A stretch of DNA of 64,000 nucleotides from an uncultured Porphyromonadaceae bacterium (GTDB taxonomy: Bacteria > Bacteroidota > Bacteroidia > Bacteroidales > Muribaculaceae): assembly GCA_900540205.1 (NCBI GenBank), contig UQER01000004.1:1-64000 (forward strand), given 5' to 3'. Position 1 is the stretch's first letter. Each line of letters starts with the position of its first letter. Position numbers and translations under genes: made by a program. Below, piece after piece: positions 16,431 through 24,869 of the stretch. The notes under the pieces were generated by a model. The model was not told where the DNA came from, ran no database searches, and worked only from the letters and a program-made list of their open reading frames with translations.

Positions 16431-18374
16431 TTAGGATTCAAAACGTCGGAGTGTGCGGATGGTCCGGAGCACTTCGGCAATGTTGGTGGCGTGAGAGATG
16501 GCTCCGCGTCCGGCAAACGGCGGGTTGCCGTCGTAAAGCTGGCTGAGCGAGCCGATGCATCCCTGGCTCATCTCTTCCTCGAAGCCGATGAGCATGCGGT
16601 CTATATAGCTTACGCCGCTGCGGCCGAACACCTTGAGATAGGCGTCGGCATAGAAGCCCATGAGCCACGGGCGAGCCGGGCCGTTGTGCATGGCCTGTTC
16701 GCGGTCGTAGGGCGAGCCGAGGTAGAATGGCCTGTAACCGTAGCTTTTCGGCGAGAGTGTGCGCAGTCCTTTGGGGGTGAGCAGTTCGCGGGTGACGACG
16801 TCGAGAACGCCTTTGCGCTGGCGGCGGTCGAGCGGCGAGTAGTCAAGGCCGATTGCGATGGCCATGCTCGGACGTACCGACGGGTCGGCATAGGTGCCTG
16901 TCACATAGTCGTAGAGGTATCCGTAATCGTTGAGGAATGTGTCGATGAACGGCTGTTTCATCTTATCGGCGGTGTCGAGCCATGCCTGACGGCGCTCGGC
17001 CAGTTCGGGTTTATTCTCAGCCATCGATGCGGCGAACATCAGGGCGTTGTACCACAGGGCGTTGATTTCAACCAGCAGGCCGGTGCGCGGAATTACGGGG
17101 CGGCCGTCCCACATGGAATTCATCCACGATGCCGGCTCCATGGTGCCGTCGGTAGAGAGCATTCCTGTGTCGGTGAGCTGCAGGCGCGGGTGACGTCCGG
17201 CGAGCACGAAGTCGATCATGTCGGCCACAAACTGCAGGTAGCGGTCGGCTGCCTGGTCGATGCCGTAATTCTTGGCGTATTGCTGGATGGTCCAGATTGC
17301 CCATACAGGGATGTCGGGCAGGTTGATGCCGTGGATGGTGCGCGACACGTGGCCGTCGGTCATGAAGCGGTTGAGCGTCAGGATGGCGGTCTCCATGATT
17401 TCCTCGAAGTCGGCACGGTGGTCGATTGCGATGGTGTTGCCCGGCAGCGACATGAATGTGTTGCGGGCCAGGATGGTGCCCCAGGGATAACCGGAGAGCA
17501 TGTATTCGTGGTCGCCTTTTTTCAGGTAGAGCTGTTTTGCCGAGTTCTTGAGGCAGTTGAAGAAGCTTGTGCGGGCGGTGCGCGATGCAATCTCGTTCTC
17601 GTAGAGCTTGTGCAGGTTGCGGGGATTGGCTTCGCTCAGTCCGGCCGAGAAGATGATGCTCTCGCCTTTCTTGATGTTCACCTGGAAGTAGCCGGGCACC
17701 CAGAGGTCCTCGGTGTAAGGCACTCCGCGTTCCAGGTCCTTCACATATTCGATGTTGTGATACCAGTCGGGGGTGTCCACCCATTCGGGCTTGTGGTTGA
17801 GCTGCATGTAGAGGGTTGGGTAGCCTTCGTAGAGGCAGCATGAAATGCCGTTGGGCACCTGCTCGATGTGGGTGTTGAGGCGGTCGTTGGCCACACACAG
17901 CGAGTTGACCTCGCGGAAGGCCAGGAACGGACGGAACTGCAGCGTTGTGGGGGAGTTGGCGTCCACCAGGGTGTAGCGGATGAGCAGACGGTTCTCCTGC
18001 GAGATGAAGATTTTCTCCTTGGTGAGGATCACACCGCCCACGCGGTAGGTGGTGCGGGGAACGCTGTCGCAGTTGAACTCACGGATGTACTTGTGGCCGT
18101 TGGGGCTGTAGACGCCGCCCTGATAGCGGTGCAGCCCCAGATTGAACGGAGCGCCGTGCTGTATCACGGTCTCGTCGAGCGACGACAGCAATACATGCGG
18201 ACGATACTCTTCGTCGCCAATGGGGATCACCAGAAGGCCGTGCTGCTTGCGGGTGTTGCACCCCACAATAGAGGTGCAGTGATAAGCTCCCGCCTGATTC
18301 GTGCGCAGTATCTCCTTGGGGAGCGACTGCTCGAGATTTATCATCAGGTTCTTATCAAACTTTAGATAACTCAT
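16431..18374 (-). CDS. glycogen debranching enzyme (GH133, amylo-alpha-1,6-glucosidase)
   Basis: Removes alpha-1,6 branch points from glycogen. The 647-residue protein has the N-terminal GDE domain (about 15-235, including RTNQAGAYHCTSIVGCNTRKQHGLL) and the C-terminal (alpha/alpha)6 GDE_C domain (about 280-645, including WGTILARNTFMSLPG and YGYRPFYLGSPYDREQAMHNG). There is no signal peptide, so it acts in the cytoplasm. It is the first gene of the debranching enzyme, glycosyltransferase, GH57 operon on the minus strand, with gaps of 21 and 15 bp. This three-gene set is recurrent in Bacteroidetes glycogen metabolism. Confidence 0.92.
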   Translation of the reverse strand: MSYLKFDKNLMINLEQSLPKEILRTNQAGAYHCTSIVGCNTRKQHGLLVIPIGDEEYRPHVLLSSLDETVIQHGAPFNLGLHRYQGGVYSPNGHKYIREFNCDSVPRTTYRVGGVILTKEKIFISQENRLLIRYTLVDANSPTTLQFRPFLAFREVNSLCVANDRLNTHIEQVPNGISCCLYEGYPTLYMQLNHKPEWVDTPDWYHNIEYVKDLERGVPYTEDLWVPGYFQVNIKKGESIIFSAGLSEANPRNLHKLYENEIASRTARTSFFNCLKNSAKQLYLKKGDHEYMLSGYPWGTILARNTFMSLPGNTIAIDHRADFEEIMETAILTLNRFMTDGHVSRTIHGINLPDIPVWAIWTIQQYAKNYGIDQAADRYLQFVADMIDFVLAGRHPRLQLTDTGMLSTDGTMEPASWMNSMWDGRPVIPRTGLLVEINALWYNALMFAASMAENKPELAERRQAWLDTADKMKQPFIDTFLNDYGYLYDYVTGTYADPSVRPSMAIAIGLDYSPLDRRQRKGVLDVVTRELLTPKGLRTLSPKSYGYRPFYLGSPYDREQAMHNGPARPWLMGFYADAYLKVFGRSGVSYIDRMLIGFEEEMSQGCIGSLSQLYDGNPPFAGRGAISHATNIAEVLRTIRTLRRFES

Positions 18375-18694
18375 TGGTAAAAGGTATGTGTGGTTAGTTT
18401 TTATGATTTCCAGTTTGTGTGCTCTGTCAGGATTGCCACGTCCCTCGGCACATAGAAAGAGAGAATGACGGAGAGAAAAAACGATGCCTCAAATCGATTT
18501 AAGGTGATATTTATAGTTTGACAAGCGATAAAATGTTGTAGAACAATATTGTCCGGCAGCTATGCATCAAAACTTTGCATGAATCATCACTTGGCTGTAT
18601 TCAGAAAACGAATTTATGATTTTCAGAGAGATTTTACAAATAAAATTAACCATTATTAAGAAAAAGGTAACTTCCGCCACATTTCCGCAACGGT
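18375..18694. other. intergenic region upstream of the glycogen operon
   Basis: A 320-bp AT-rich gap between the end of tadA and the start of the debranching enzyme gene. It should contain the glycogen operon promoter, but I found no exact TAnnTTTG box on the minus strand. A short inverted repeat, ATGCA / TGCAT, lies near 18562-18581. Nothing coding is seen. Confidence 0.4.
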
Positions 18695-19135
18695 TTATCT
18701 GCGCTCCTGAAAAAATGCCTGCATCAGTGCGGCGCATTCGTCGGCAAGGACGCCCTCTGTGAGAGTGGAGCGCGGATGGAACGGTTTGCGGGCAACAAAG
18801 GTGGTGTAGCCCCGTTTGGTGTCGGGGGCTCCTGTGACTATACGCGGAATCTGTGCCCACCCGATGGCGCCGGCGCACATCAGACAAGGTTCCACCGTCA
18901 CGTAGAGGGTGCAGTCGGTGAGATATTTTCCGCCCAGGGTCTGTGAGGCGGCGGTTATGGCCTGCATCTCGGCGTGGGCGGTCACGTCGCACAGCGACTC
19001 GGTGAGGTTGTGCCCGCGTCCTATCACCCTCCCTTTGCACACAACAACAGCCCCGATGGGGATTTCTCCGGCACGGTATGCCTCCCGGGCTTCGGCCAGG
19101 GCCATGCGCATGAATCGTTCGTCGTCGTTCATCAT
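18695..19135 (-). CDS. tadA: tRNA adenosine-34 deaminase
   Basis: Converts adenosine 34 to inosine in tRNA-Arg(ACG), allowing wobble decoding. The 146-residue zinc-dependent deaminase has the catalytic HAE motif (His54, Glu56 in VTAHAEMQAI) and the PCxxC zinc motif (Cys84, Cys87 in VEPCLMCAGAIGW). The length is normal for TadA. The start could be the first or second of two adjacent ATG codons (MMNDDERF). It sits between the AddA-like gene and the glycogen operon with wide gaps, so it is probably a single transcript. A guanine-deaminase-type activity is a less likely alternative. Confidence 0.9.
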   Translation of the reverse strand: MMNDDERFMRMALAEAREAYRAGEIPIGAVVVCKGRVIGRGHNLTESLCDVTAHAEMQAITAASQTLGGKYLTDCTLYVTVEPCLMCAGAIGWAQIPRIVTGAPDTKRGYTTFVARKPFHPRSTLTEGVLADECAALMQAFFQERR

Positions 19136-19223
19136 ATGATGTCGTTGTATTCTTTATTTATCAATACGTTTGTAGGGGTGGTTGCACGCATTCTGCAGCA
19201 TAATTGTTTCACCCTGAGTCTTT

Positions 19224-22200
19224 TCACGGCCGAACTTCAATGATTTCACCTTTGACGGGAAACCACAGATAGCCGCGTGCGCCAGGATGGCCGGCATCCG
19301 CAAGCATGCGGAGGTAGCGCCGCACCTGCGAATGGTAGGCAGGGCGGTCAGCTGCGCCGAATTTATAGTCGATAACGGCTACTGAACCATCGGGCATCCA
19401 GACAATTCTGTCGGGACGGCGCAGGGTTTCGCCTCCTGCTATGGAGCGCTCGTTGGCCACGCTGGCGAAGCCCTCGAACCACGGGCGTACTCGTGGGTCG
19501 GCCAGTGCTTTGTCGAGAATATCGCGGCTCATCTGCAGCTGTTCTGCGGAAAGCCTGAACCGGTGTCCCTGACGTGCGAGGGCTTTTGGAAGGTCAGATA
19601 GCCGGCGCACCTGTCCGAGCACACTGTGAAGGAATATGCCACGGTGACGGTCGGTGTCGAAATCGAAATTGTCAAGCTCGTCGAAGTCCATCTCGGCAAG
19701 GATGGCCGAACGCTCGTTCACCTCGTATTCGTCGAGCAGAGTGCCGTAATCGATGGCATCTGTAACCTTTTGCTCCGGCGCGGGTCGGATGCCCCCGGAG
19801 CCGGCTTGTGGTTCGGGTGCAGTGGGTGTGCCTAATGTGAAACGTATCCCGTCGTCGGGTATGCCGTCAGTGCAAGGTTGCAGTCCGGTGTCGAGCGGCG
19901 TCATCCATTGGCGCACTTCCGGAGTTATGCCGAGGTGCTCCATGTGTTGTGCCGACATGTCGCGCAACGCCTGCAGCAGCAGGGAGTTGAACGGGCGCGT
20001 GTCAGCGGCGTTTTCGGAAGCGGACGGCATTTCGGAATAGACGGCGAGTTCGCGCACGGCGCGTGTGAAGGCCACGTAGGCCACGTTGAGGGTGTCCACT
20101 TTCTGTTCGGTTATCCACTCGTCGGTCTGGCGCGCAAGCATGGGGATGTCGCGGTTGGCGGTGTTGTTGGGGAGCATCATCATCGGCGGTACGTCGGCCG
20201 GGTCGACAAACGGCAGCTGCGTGGGATCCAGACGGTACCATCGGCGGCTGGGGCGTTTGTCGGAATGGTTGGTCACCATGTCGTAGCTGCAGAACGGTAG
20301 GTGTACGCAGGCGTATTCAAGACCTTTGGCCTTGTGTATGGTGAGCACGTTGATGGCTTCCACGCCGTCGGGGGCAGGCACATTCGTCAACGCTCCTCCG
20401 CGGTCCCACCAGTCAAGAAAATCGAGCACCGAGTTGTTGCCGCGTTCCGAAAAGTCGGCCACAAGGTCCTGGAATGCGGTTATGAAATTATTCTCGTGGC
20501 GGCGTGCCTCGGGTGTGACAAACCGCCCGATGATGCGTTCGGTAAGCGCCAGAAGCGTGGGACTTTCCATGTTGCGCAGGCGTGCCAGTTCGGCATCTAT
20601 CTCGGCCTGAAGCGCGTCGGTGGTTTCATCCACCGGCACTGATGTGGCCGCCACGGCGCGTGCCAGCGCTTCGGAGTCGGTGAGTCGGCGCATGCGCGGC
20701 GAACCGTCGGGATTGAGCAGCGGTGAGCCGTTTTCGTCGGTCTCTTCCACCATCTCGAAGCGGGAAAGCTCGAACCGGTGGAGCAGGCGGTTGCGGCGGT
20801 AAACCGGATTGACCACGTTGACGGGATTGCCGTCCGTGTCCACCTCGCCGTCGCCCTTGGTCACGGTCAGCGGTTCGGTGGCCAGTCTGAGCACGTTGAC
20901 AATCATGCGTACGGCAGGCGACATGGACACTGGCATCGAATCGGCCGATGCCACCGGCACCTGTCCGTGCGGCCATGTGGAGGGGTTGGTCATGGCCTGC
21001 ATCAGATGCTCTATTATCCGCCGTCCCTCCGAGCCCTTGCGCACAAGCACGGCTATATCCGACGGACGGTAGCCGGCGGACAGCTGACGCGACACTTCGG
21101 CCGTCAGCGCATCGAGCTGCCGCTGTGCAAGCGGCACGTTTTCTTCCTGCTCCTCGCCTGAGGAAGCGGCCGCGCGGGGGAAGAATGTGATTTTCACATA
21201 GCCCCGAAGATCAGCGTGTTTTTGCGGAATCTGTTGCACAAGGCCGCCGTAGGTGTGTTCGATGGAGTGCGCGGCACTTGTGTCGGCTATGCGGGCGAGG
21301 GCGTTGAACACGGTGTTGTTGAATTTCACCACCTCCACCGAACTGCGCCAGTTGGTGTTCTCGGCGATGTCGATGCCGTGCACTTCGACGGAATCGGGGA
21401 AACGTCCGTGTACCAGGGTCTCCACTTTCGATTCGAGCAGCCGCGGATCGGAGTTGCGGAACCGGTAGATACACTGCTTTTCGTCGCCGATTATCAGGTT
21501 GTCGTTGCCCCGGCTGAGGCTTTCGAGCACCAGCGGCTTGAGGTTCTCCCACTGCATCTGCGATGTGTCCTGAAACTCGTCGATCAGGAAATGGTGTATG
21601 GCGGTGCCCATGCGTTCGTAGATGAACGGTGTCTCATCCTCGCTGATGATGCGGTGGAGCAGGTCGTTGGTGTCGGACAGCAGCAGGGCGTCGTGTTCGT
21701 GGCGGTACTCGTCAAGATAGCGGTGCACCTGGCCGAAGAGGCCAAGCTGATACACGTTGTCGAACAGCAGCCGCGCCAGGCGTGCCTTGTCAATGAAGTT
21801 GTCGATAGCGCTGAGCGCCGCGCCCACTTCGCCAAGCATGGCTGCGTCCGGCTTGTCGGTCTTGCGGAAGGCTGTAGTCGGGTCGGCCACGGCCTTCTGC
21901 CATGTGGCGGTGCGGTTTCGGCCGAAATTGCCTGCGGCGAAATCGGCAAGCGGGGCGCGCACGTTTTTCTGTCCGTATTCGCCCATACGCTCCAGAGTGG
22001 CTGCGGCCAGGGCCATGATGTCCTGTGCCTCACGAGCCAGCGGACCGCGCGAGCCGAGTGCCTGCGAGAAGCGCTCTATGCGCGATGGGTCGGTGAAATA
22101 TTCGTCGATTTCTGCGCGGTTTATCTTGTATGTCTCGTTGAGGAATCCGCGCATCTCGGAGATGAGGCGTTCGTTCACGCTCGATGACCGTGAAAGCAGG

Positions 22201-22808
22201 TTGGCGTTGCCGCCGCTCTCGAGTTTCGACAGCATGTAGCGCCGCAGCCATTCCTCCAGATGGCGCCGGTGAGTGGCCGTCCCCTCGTCGGGGTTGTTGA
22301 TGTCCTGAAGCATCTTTCCCACAGCCACAGCCACGGGGTAGCGGTCGTCGATCTCCACATCGTGCGTGGGCGACAGCTCCAGTTCACGGGTGAAAGTGTT
22401 GAGCACACGCTGGAAAAACGAGTCGATGGTGCTCACGTTGAACCATGAGAAGTTGTAGAGCACATCGGCCAGCGCCCTGCGGGCATGCATGGCCAGAGTG
22501 GCCGCGTCGGTGCCGAACTCCTTTATGAAATCATCCTCATAGGGACTTTTGCGGCCATCGGGGGCAGTGCCGCCAAGGGCTGCAAGCTCGCCTATGATGC
22601 GGGCCGTCATCTCGTCGGTGGCCTTGTTGGTGAACGTCACGGCCAGGATGCGGCCATGCACCTTCGGCTGGTGATGTCCGTGGGGCGTGAGCGGGCGCAG
22701 GGTGAAGCGTCCGTCGGCTCCGCGCTGGGCGAGGAGCAGTTTCAGATATTGCCGGGTCAGTGTGAATGTCTTGCCTGACCCCGCCGAGGCTTTGTGGATT
22801 TGCAGCAT
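19224..22808 (-). CDS. AddA-like UvrD-family helicase with C-terminal PD-(D/E)XK nuclease
   Basis: Likely processes double-strand DNA ends for recombination. The 1194-residue protein opens with Walker A ASAGSGKT (Lys13), has Walker B with HFLIDEFQDTSQMQW, motif IV-type GDEKQCIYRFR, and motifs V/VI with INVLTIHKAKGLEYACVHLP and VAFTRAVRELAVY. The C-terminal 130 residues hold a nuclease core with RPDRIVWMPDGS and VIDYKFG. This order matches AddA, but no AddB gene is adjacent. A TAAATTTG box lies only 4 nt before the ATG, predicting a leaderless mRNA. The neighbours upstream are AT-rich and probably acquired. Confidence 0.85.
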   Translation of the reverse strand: MLQIHKASAGSGKTFTLTRQYLKLLLAQRGADGRFTLRPLTPHGHHQPKVHGRILAVTFTNKATDEMTARIIGELAALGGTAPDGRKSPYEDDFIKEFGTDAATLAMHARRALADVLYNFSWFNVSTIDSFFQRVLNTFTRELELSPTHDVEIDDRYPVAVAVGKMLQDINNPDEGTATHRRHLEEWLRRYMLSKLESGGNANLLSRSSSVNERLISEMRGFLNETYKINRAEIDEYFTDPSRIERFSQALGSRGPLAREAQDIMALAAATLERMGEYGQKNVRAPLADFAAGNFGRNRTATWQKAVADPTTAFRKTDKPDAAMLGEVGAALSAIDNFIDKARLARLLFDNVYQLGLFGQVHRYLDEYRHEHDALLLSDTNDLLHRIISEDETPFIYERMGTAIHHFLIDEFQDTSQMQWENLKPLVLESLSRGNDNLIIGDEKQCIYRFRNSDPRLLESKVETLVHGRFPDSVEVHGIDIAENTNWRSSVEVVKFNNTVFNALARIADTSAAHSIEHTYGGLVQQIPQKHADLRGYVKITFFPRAAASSGEEQEENVPLAQRQLDALTAEVSRQLSAGYRPSDIAVLVRKGSEGRRIIEHLMQAMTNPSTWPHGQVPVASADSMPVSMSPAVRMIVNVLRLATEPLTVTKGDGEVDTDGNPVNVVNPVYRRNRLLHRFELSRFEMVEETDENGSPLLNPDGSPRMRRLTDSEALARAVAATSVPVDETTDALQAEIDAELARLRNMESPTLLALTERIIGRFVTPEARRHENNFITAFQDLVADFSERGNNSVLDFLDWWDRGGALTNVPAPDGVEAINVLTIHKAKGLEYACVHLPFCSYDMVTNHSDKRPSRRWYRLDPTQLPFVDPADVPPMMMLPNNTANRDIPMLARQTDEWITEQKVDTLNVAYVAFTRAVRELAVYSEMPSASENAADTRPFNSLLLQALRDMSAQHMEHLGITPEVRQWMTPLDTGLQPCTDGIPDDGIRFTLGTPTAPEPQAGSGGIRPAPEQKVTDAIDYGTLLDEYEVNERSAILAEMDFDELDNFDFDTDRHRGIFLHSVLGQVRRLSDLPKALARQGHRFRLSAEQLQMSRDILDKALADPRVRPWFEGFASVANERSIAGGETLRRPDRIVWMPDGSVAVIDYKFGAADRPAYHSQVRRYLRMLADAGHPGARGYLWFPVKGEIIEVRP

Positions 22809-22812
22809 GCCT

Positions 22813-22820
22813 CAAATTTA
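22813..22820 (-). promoter_or_regulatory. candidate -7 box for the AddA-like gene
   Basis: TAAATTTG on the minus strand. Four nucleotides separate it from the ATG at 22808, so transcription should begin at or within a base or two of the start codon. A TTG lies about 14 nt upstream. Confidence 0.6.
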
Positions 22821-22900
22821 CGAATTATTTCCGTCAACACCGCATGCCTTCAAATCGCCAATATAGAATTATTCCCCTACAAAGATATTAACCATAAACA

Positions 22901-23662
22901 TCAATAATATGAACTGACAAAAATGTACATTTGGCAACTATAAGGCTTCTCCCACTCTTCGGTATGTTTCTCTAATCTATATATCAATGAATAGTCTTGA
23001 AGTTTGTCACCGAATTCTTTCATTCTCCTACCTCGTGTTGCCTCCTGATAATAGGGGCTTACACATATTATAATGTTGTTATGGGATTTATCTTTATTTA
23101 GCAATGATAGGATGATATCGCCATCAAAATCTTCCAAGTCTATCACATTTGAGAAAATATGTATAACTGTTGAAGATTTTGGATTGATATCGTCATCATT
23201 TATCTGGTTGTCCTTTTTACAAACGGCTGATATTGTTGAGTAGTTAAAGAATGTTTTCACATGATTTACGCATCGCTGCAGATTCAGCCGCGAAGGTTCA
23301 ATAAGAATAAAATCTTTGATATAGTCATTGTCAATATACCTCGTAGCCATATAATCTGAAAGGACCATTTCTGCAATGCCCTGGCCGCATCCATAATCAA
23401 TTACAGTGATACCATCTTCGTGCCAAACTTTAGATGGGATTTGTTCATAAGCATGAAGCAATTTGGCCTGGTGAATTTCACCATATTTGGCGATGTAAGC
23501 GTTAAGTTGACGACTATTGGTGAGGTGAGCCGCTCCGTGCTCTAAATCTTCAACAACATTTTGCTGCTCGGTTTTTGAAAGCAAGGCAAACCAATCCTTT
23601 GCCTGCTGTAATACACTGACAAAAGTGTATGCGGATTTCAGCGTTTTGGGTATGAAGTTCAT
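22901..23662 (-). CDS. putative SAM-dependent methyltransferase, AT-rich
   Basis: A 253-residue protein with SAM-binding motif I VIDYGCGQGIAE at about residues 88-99, an acidic motif II-like LIEPSRLNLQR, and a later IHIFSNVIDLEDF strand. That layout resembles Rsm22-like and other orphan class I methyltransferases. The substrate is unknown. There is no signal peptide. Three sampled 60-base lines have 20-22 G+C, against 37 of 60 in a line of the neighbouring AddA-like gene, so the gene is probably foreign. It starts 3 bp after the DUF1848 gene ends and is likely cotranscribed with it from the promoter near 24650. Confidence 0.6.
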   Translation of the reverse strand: MNFIPKTLKSAYTFVSVLQQAKDWFALLSKTEQQNVVEDLEHGAAHLTNSRQLNAYIAKYGEIHQAKLLHAYEQIPSKVWHEDGITVIDYGCGQGIAEMVLSDYMATRYIDNDYIKDFILIEPSRLNLQRCVNHVKTFFNYSTISAVCKKDNQINDDDINPKSSTVIHIFSNVIDLEDFDGDIILSLLNKDKSHNNIIICVSPYYQEATRGRRMKEFGDKLQDYSLIYRLEKHTEEWEKPYSCQMYIFVSSYY

Positions 23663-23665
23663 AGA

Positions 23666-24631
23666 TTAAATTATGTGGTCAGTAAGTGGGTTAGCGAGAG
23701 CTCTTTTAAAATTTGCAAACGCCGAGGCTTGGGACGTGTTGGCATAGCAGTAGAGGCAGCCGTGCGGACAGGTGTTGTATGCGCCGATATCTTTTGAGAG
23801 GATGCAACCGCATGACTTGCGTTGGCCACTGTCGGTCTTTGCGTTATAAAGGAAATTTTGCAGTACCGAATCATCAGGTGCAAGCCGGCTGATTAGTTCC
23901 GGGTCGACGCAGCGGTTATGCTCGATGCCATATTCCGAAAGGTCTATGCGTTCGGCGCATGTCGCGAGGGTGAAATTCCAATTATTACGGTTCATTTCTG
24001 AAAGCCGCGATGCAAATTCGCGCATAGTCTCTTCATCCCATTCACGATAGTCGATGCCGCCAAGCCGAAGATTGCGCGATACTTTCTTATACGGGTCAAT
24101 GTCAGCAAAACTGAAAATGAGTTTTTCTGAATAGCCTGCCACGGCATTGGCGATGTGTGCTATTTTTTCAAGTAAAGTATCTATGTTTATTTTGTCTGCA
24201 AGAATAAGCGGGTCAAAACGCCACACTGCCGCTCCTGCTCCTAAAGCGTCGACCAGCCGACGGAAAGTTTCTATTTTTTGCTCCAAAGGAGGAACGTTTG
24301 GCTCCAGTCCTTCAGCTTCGTAATCGTTAAGAGTGTATTGGATATAGCACCCTATACCGCGTTCTTTAAGTACCGACAGGTATGGCAACAGCGGTTCAGG
24401 ATTCTTTGACCAGAAAACAATGAAACGGGTATTCACGAATGAAACATAGCTATCCTGCCCCGAGAAAGGATTTCGCCACCTGACATAGTTCTTTTCGAGG
24501 CGGTTGAAAAACCAGTCGGCATAAAAAGCCGGTATGTCTGTAGCCCTGCTCGCAGAAACTATCACAGGAGCTTGTGCTAAAACTGCTGAGCCGTTATCGT
24601 TGCATATGGAGATGGTCTGATGTTTCATCAT
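23666..24631 (-). CDS. DUF1848 protein with C-terminal radical-SAM-like cysteine motif
   Basis: A protein of 321 residues, function unknown. The body has barrel-like strands including VIVSASRATDIPAFY, FIVFWSKNPEPLLPYL and AAVWRFDPLILADK, similar to spore photoproduct lyase-type radical SAM enzymes. A CxxxCxxC motif (CPHGCLYCYA, Cys288, Cys292, Cys295) sits near the C-terminus rather than the N-terminus, preceded by a CGC pair at 274-276. The ATG at 24631 is chosen over an upstream TTG at 24652 because that TTG lies inside the predicted -7 box. It is the first gene of a two-gene unit with the methyltransferase. An iron-sulfur enzyme role is inferred. Confidence 0.75.
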   Translation of the reverse strand: MMKHQTISICNDNGSAVLAQAPVIVSASRATDIPAFYADWFFNRLEKNYVRWRNPFSGQDSYVSFVNTRFIVFWSKNPEPLLPYLSVLKERGIGCYIQYTLNDYEAEGLEPNVPPLEQKIETFRRLVDALGAGAAVWRFDPLILADKINIDTLLEKIAHIANAVAGYSEKLIFSFADIDPYKKVSRNLRLGGIDYREWDEETMREFASRLSEMNRNNWNFTLATCAERIDLSEYGIEHNRCVDPELISRLAPDDSVLQNFLYNAKTDSGQRKSCGCILSKDIGAYNTCPHGCLYCYANTSQASAFANFKRALANPLTDHII

Positions 24632-24649
24632 GGTGGAATTGCTGATACA

Positions 24650-24657
24650 CAAAGATA
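24650..24657 (-). promoter_or_regulatory. candidate -7 box for the DUF1848-methyltransferase unit
   Basis: TATCTTTG on the minus strand, 18 nt before the ATG at 24631. It rules out the longer TTG start at 24652. Confidence 0.55.
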
Positions 24658-24840
24658 CGATTCAATATATGCAATATTAAAGCACATCAAGATTAATAAA
24701 TGTCAAATAAGAGAATATTGGTTTTGGTATGTCCGACTGAGGGAGTGGGCTGCAACCAATGGGTGCCGCTGAGTGTTAATAAATGAAAACGGGGGATGCT
24801 GAAAGATGCAGGTATTCTCCTCCGTACAGAAAATATTTTT

Positions 24841-24848
24841 TAACTTTG
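24841..24848 (+). promoter_or_regulatory. candidate -7 box for the phoH-purC-ubiE run
   Basis: TAACTTTG, an exact TAnnTTTG match, 21 nt before the ATG at 24870. It lies downstream of an in-frame start at 24783, which argues against that longer start. Confidence 0.6.
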
Positions 24849-24869
24849 CAGACGAAACCCCTCGACCCG

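Noticed and set aside
24632..24652. TTG start for the DUF1848 gene
   Set aside because: The codon lies inside the TATCTTTG promoter box, so it would not be transcribed.
22901..24657. Complete known defence system such as restriction-modification or retron
   Set aside because: No nuclease, reverse transcriptase or recognition subunit is present; only an orphan methyltransferase and a DUF1848 gene can be supported.
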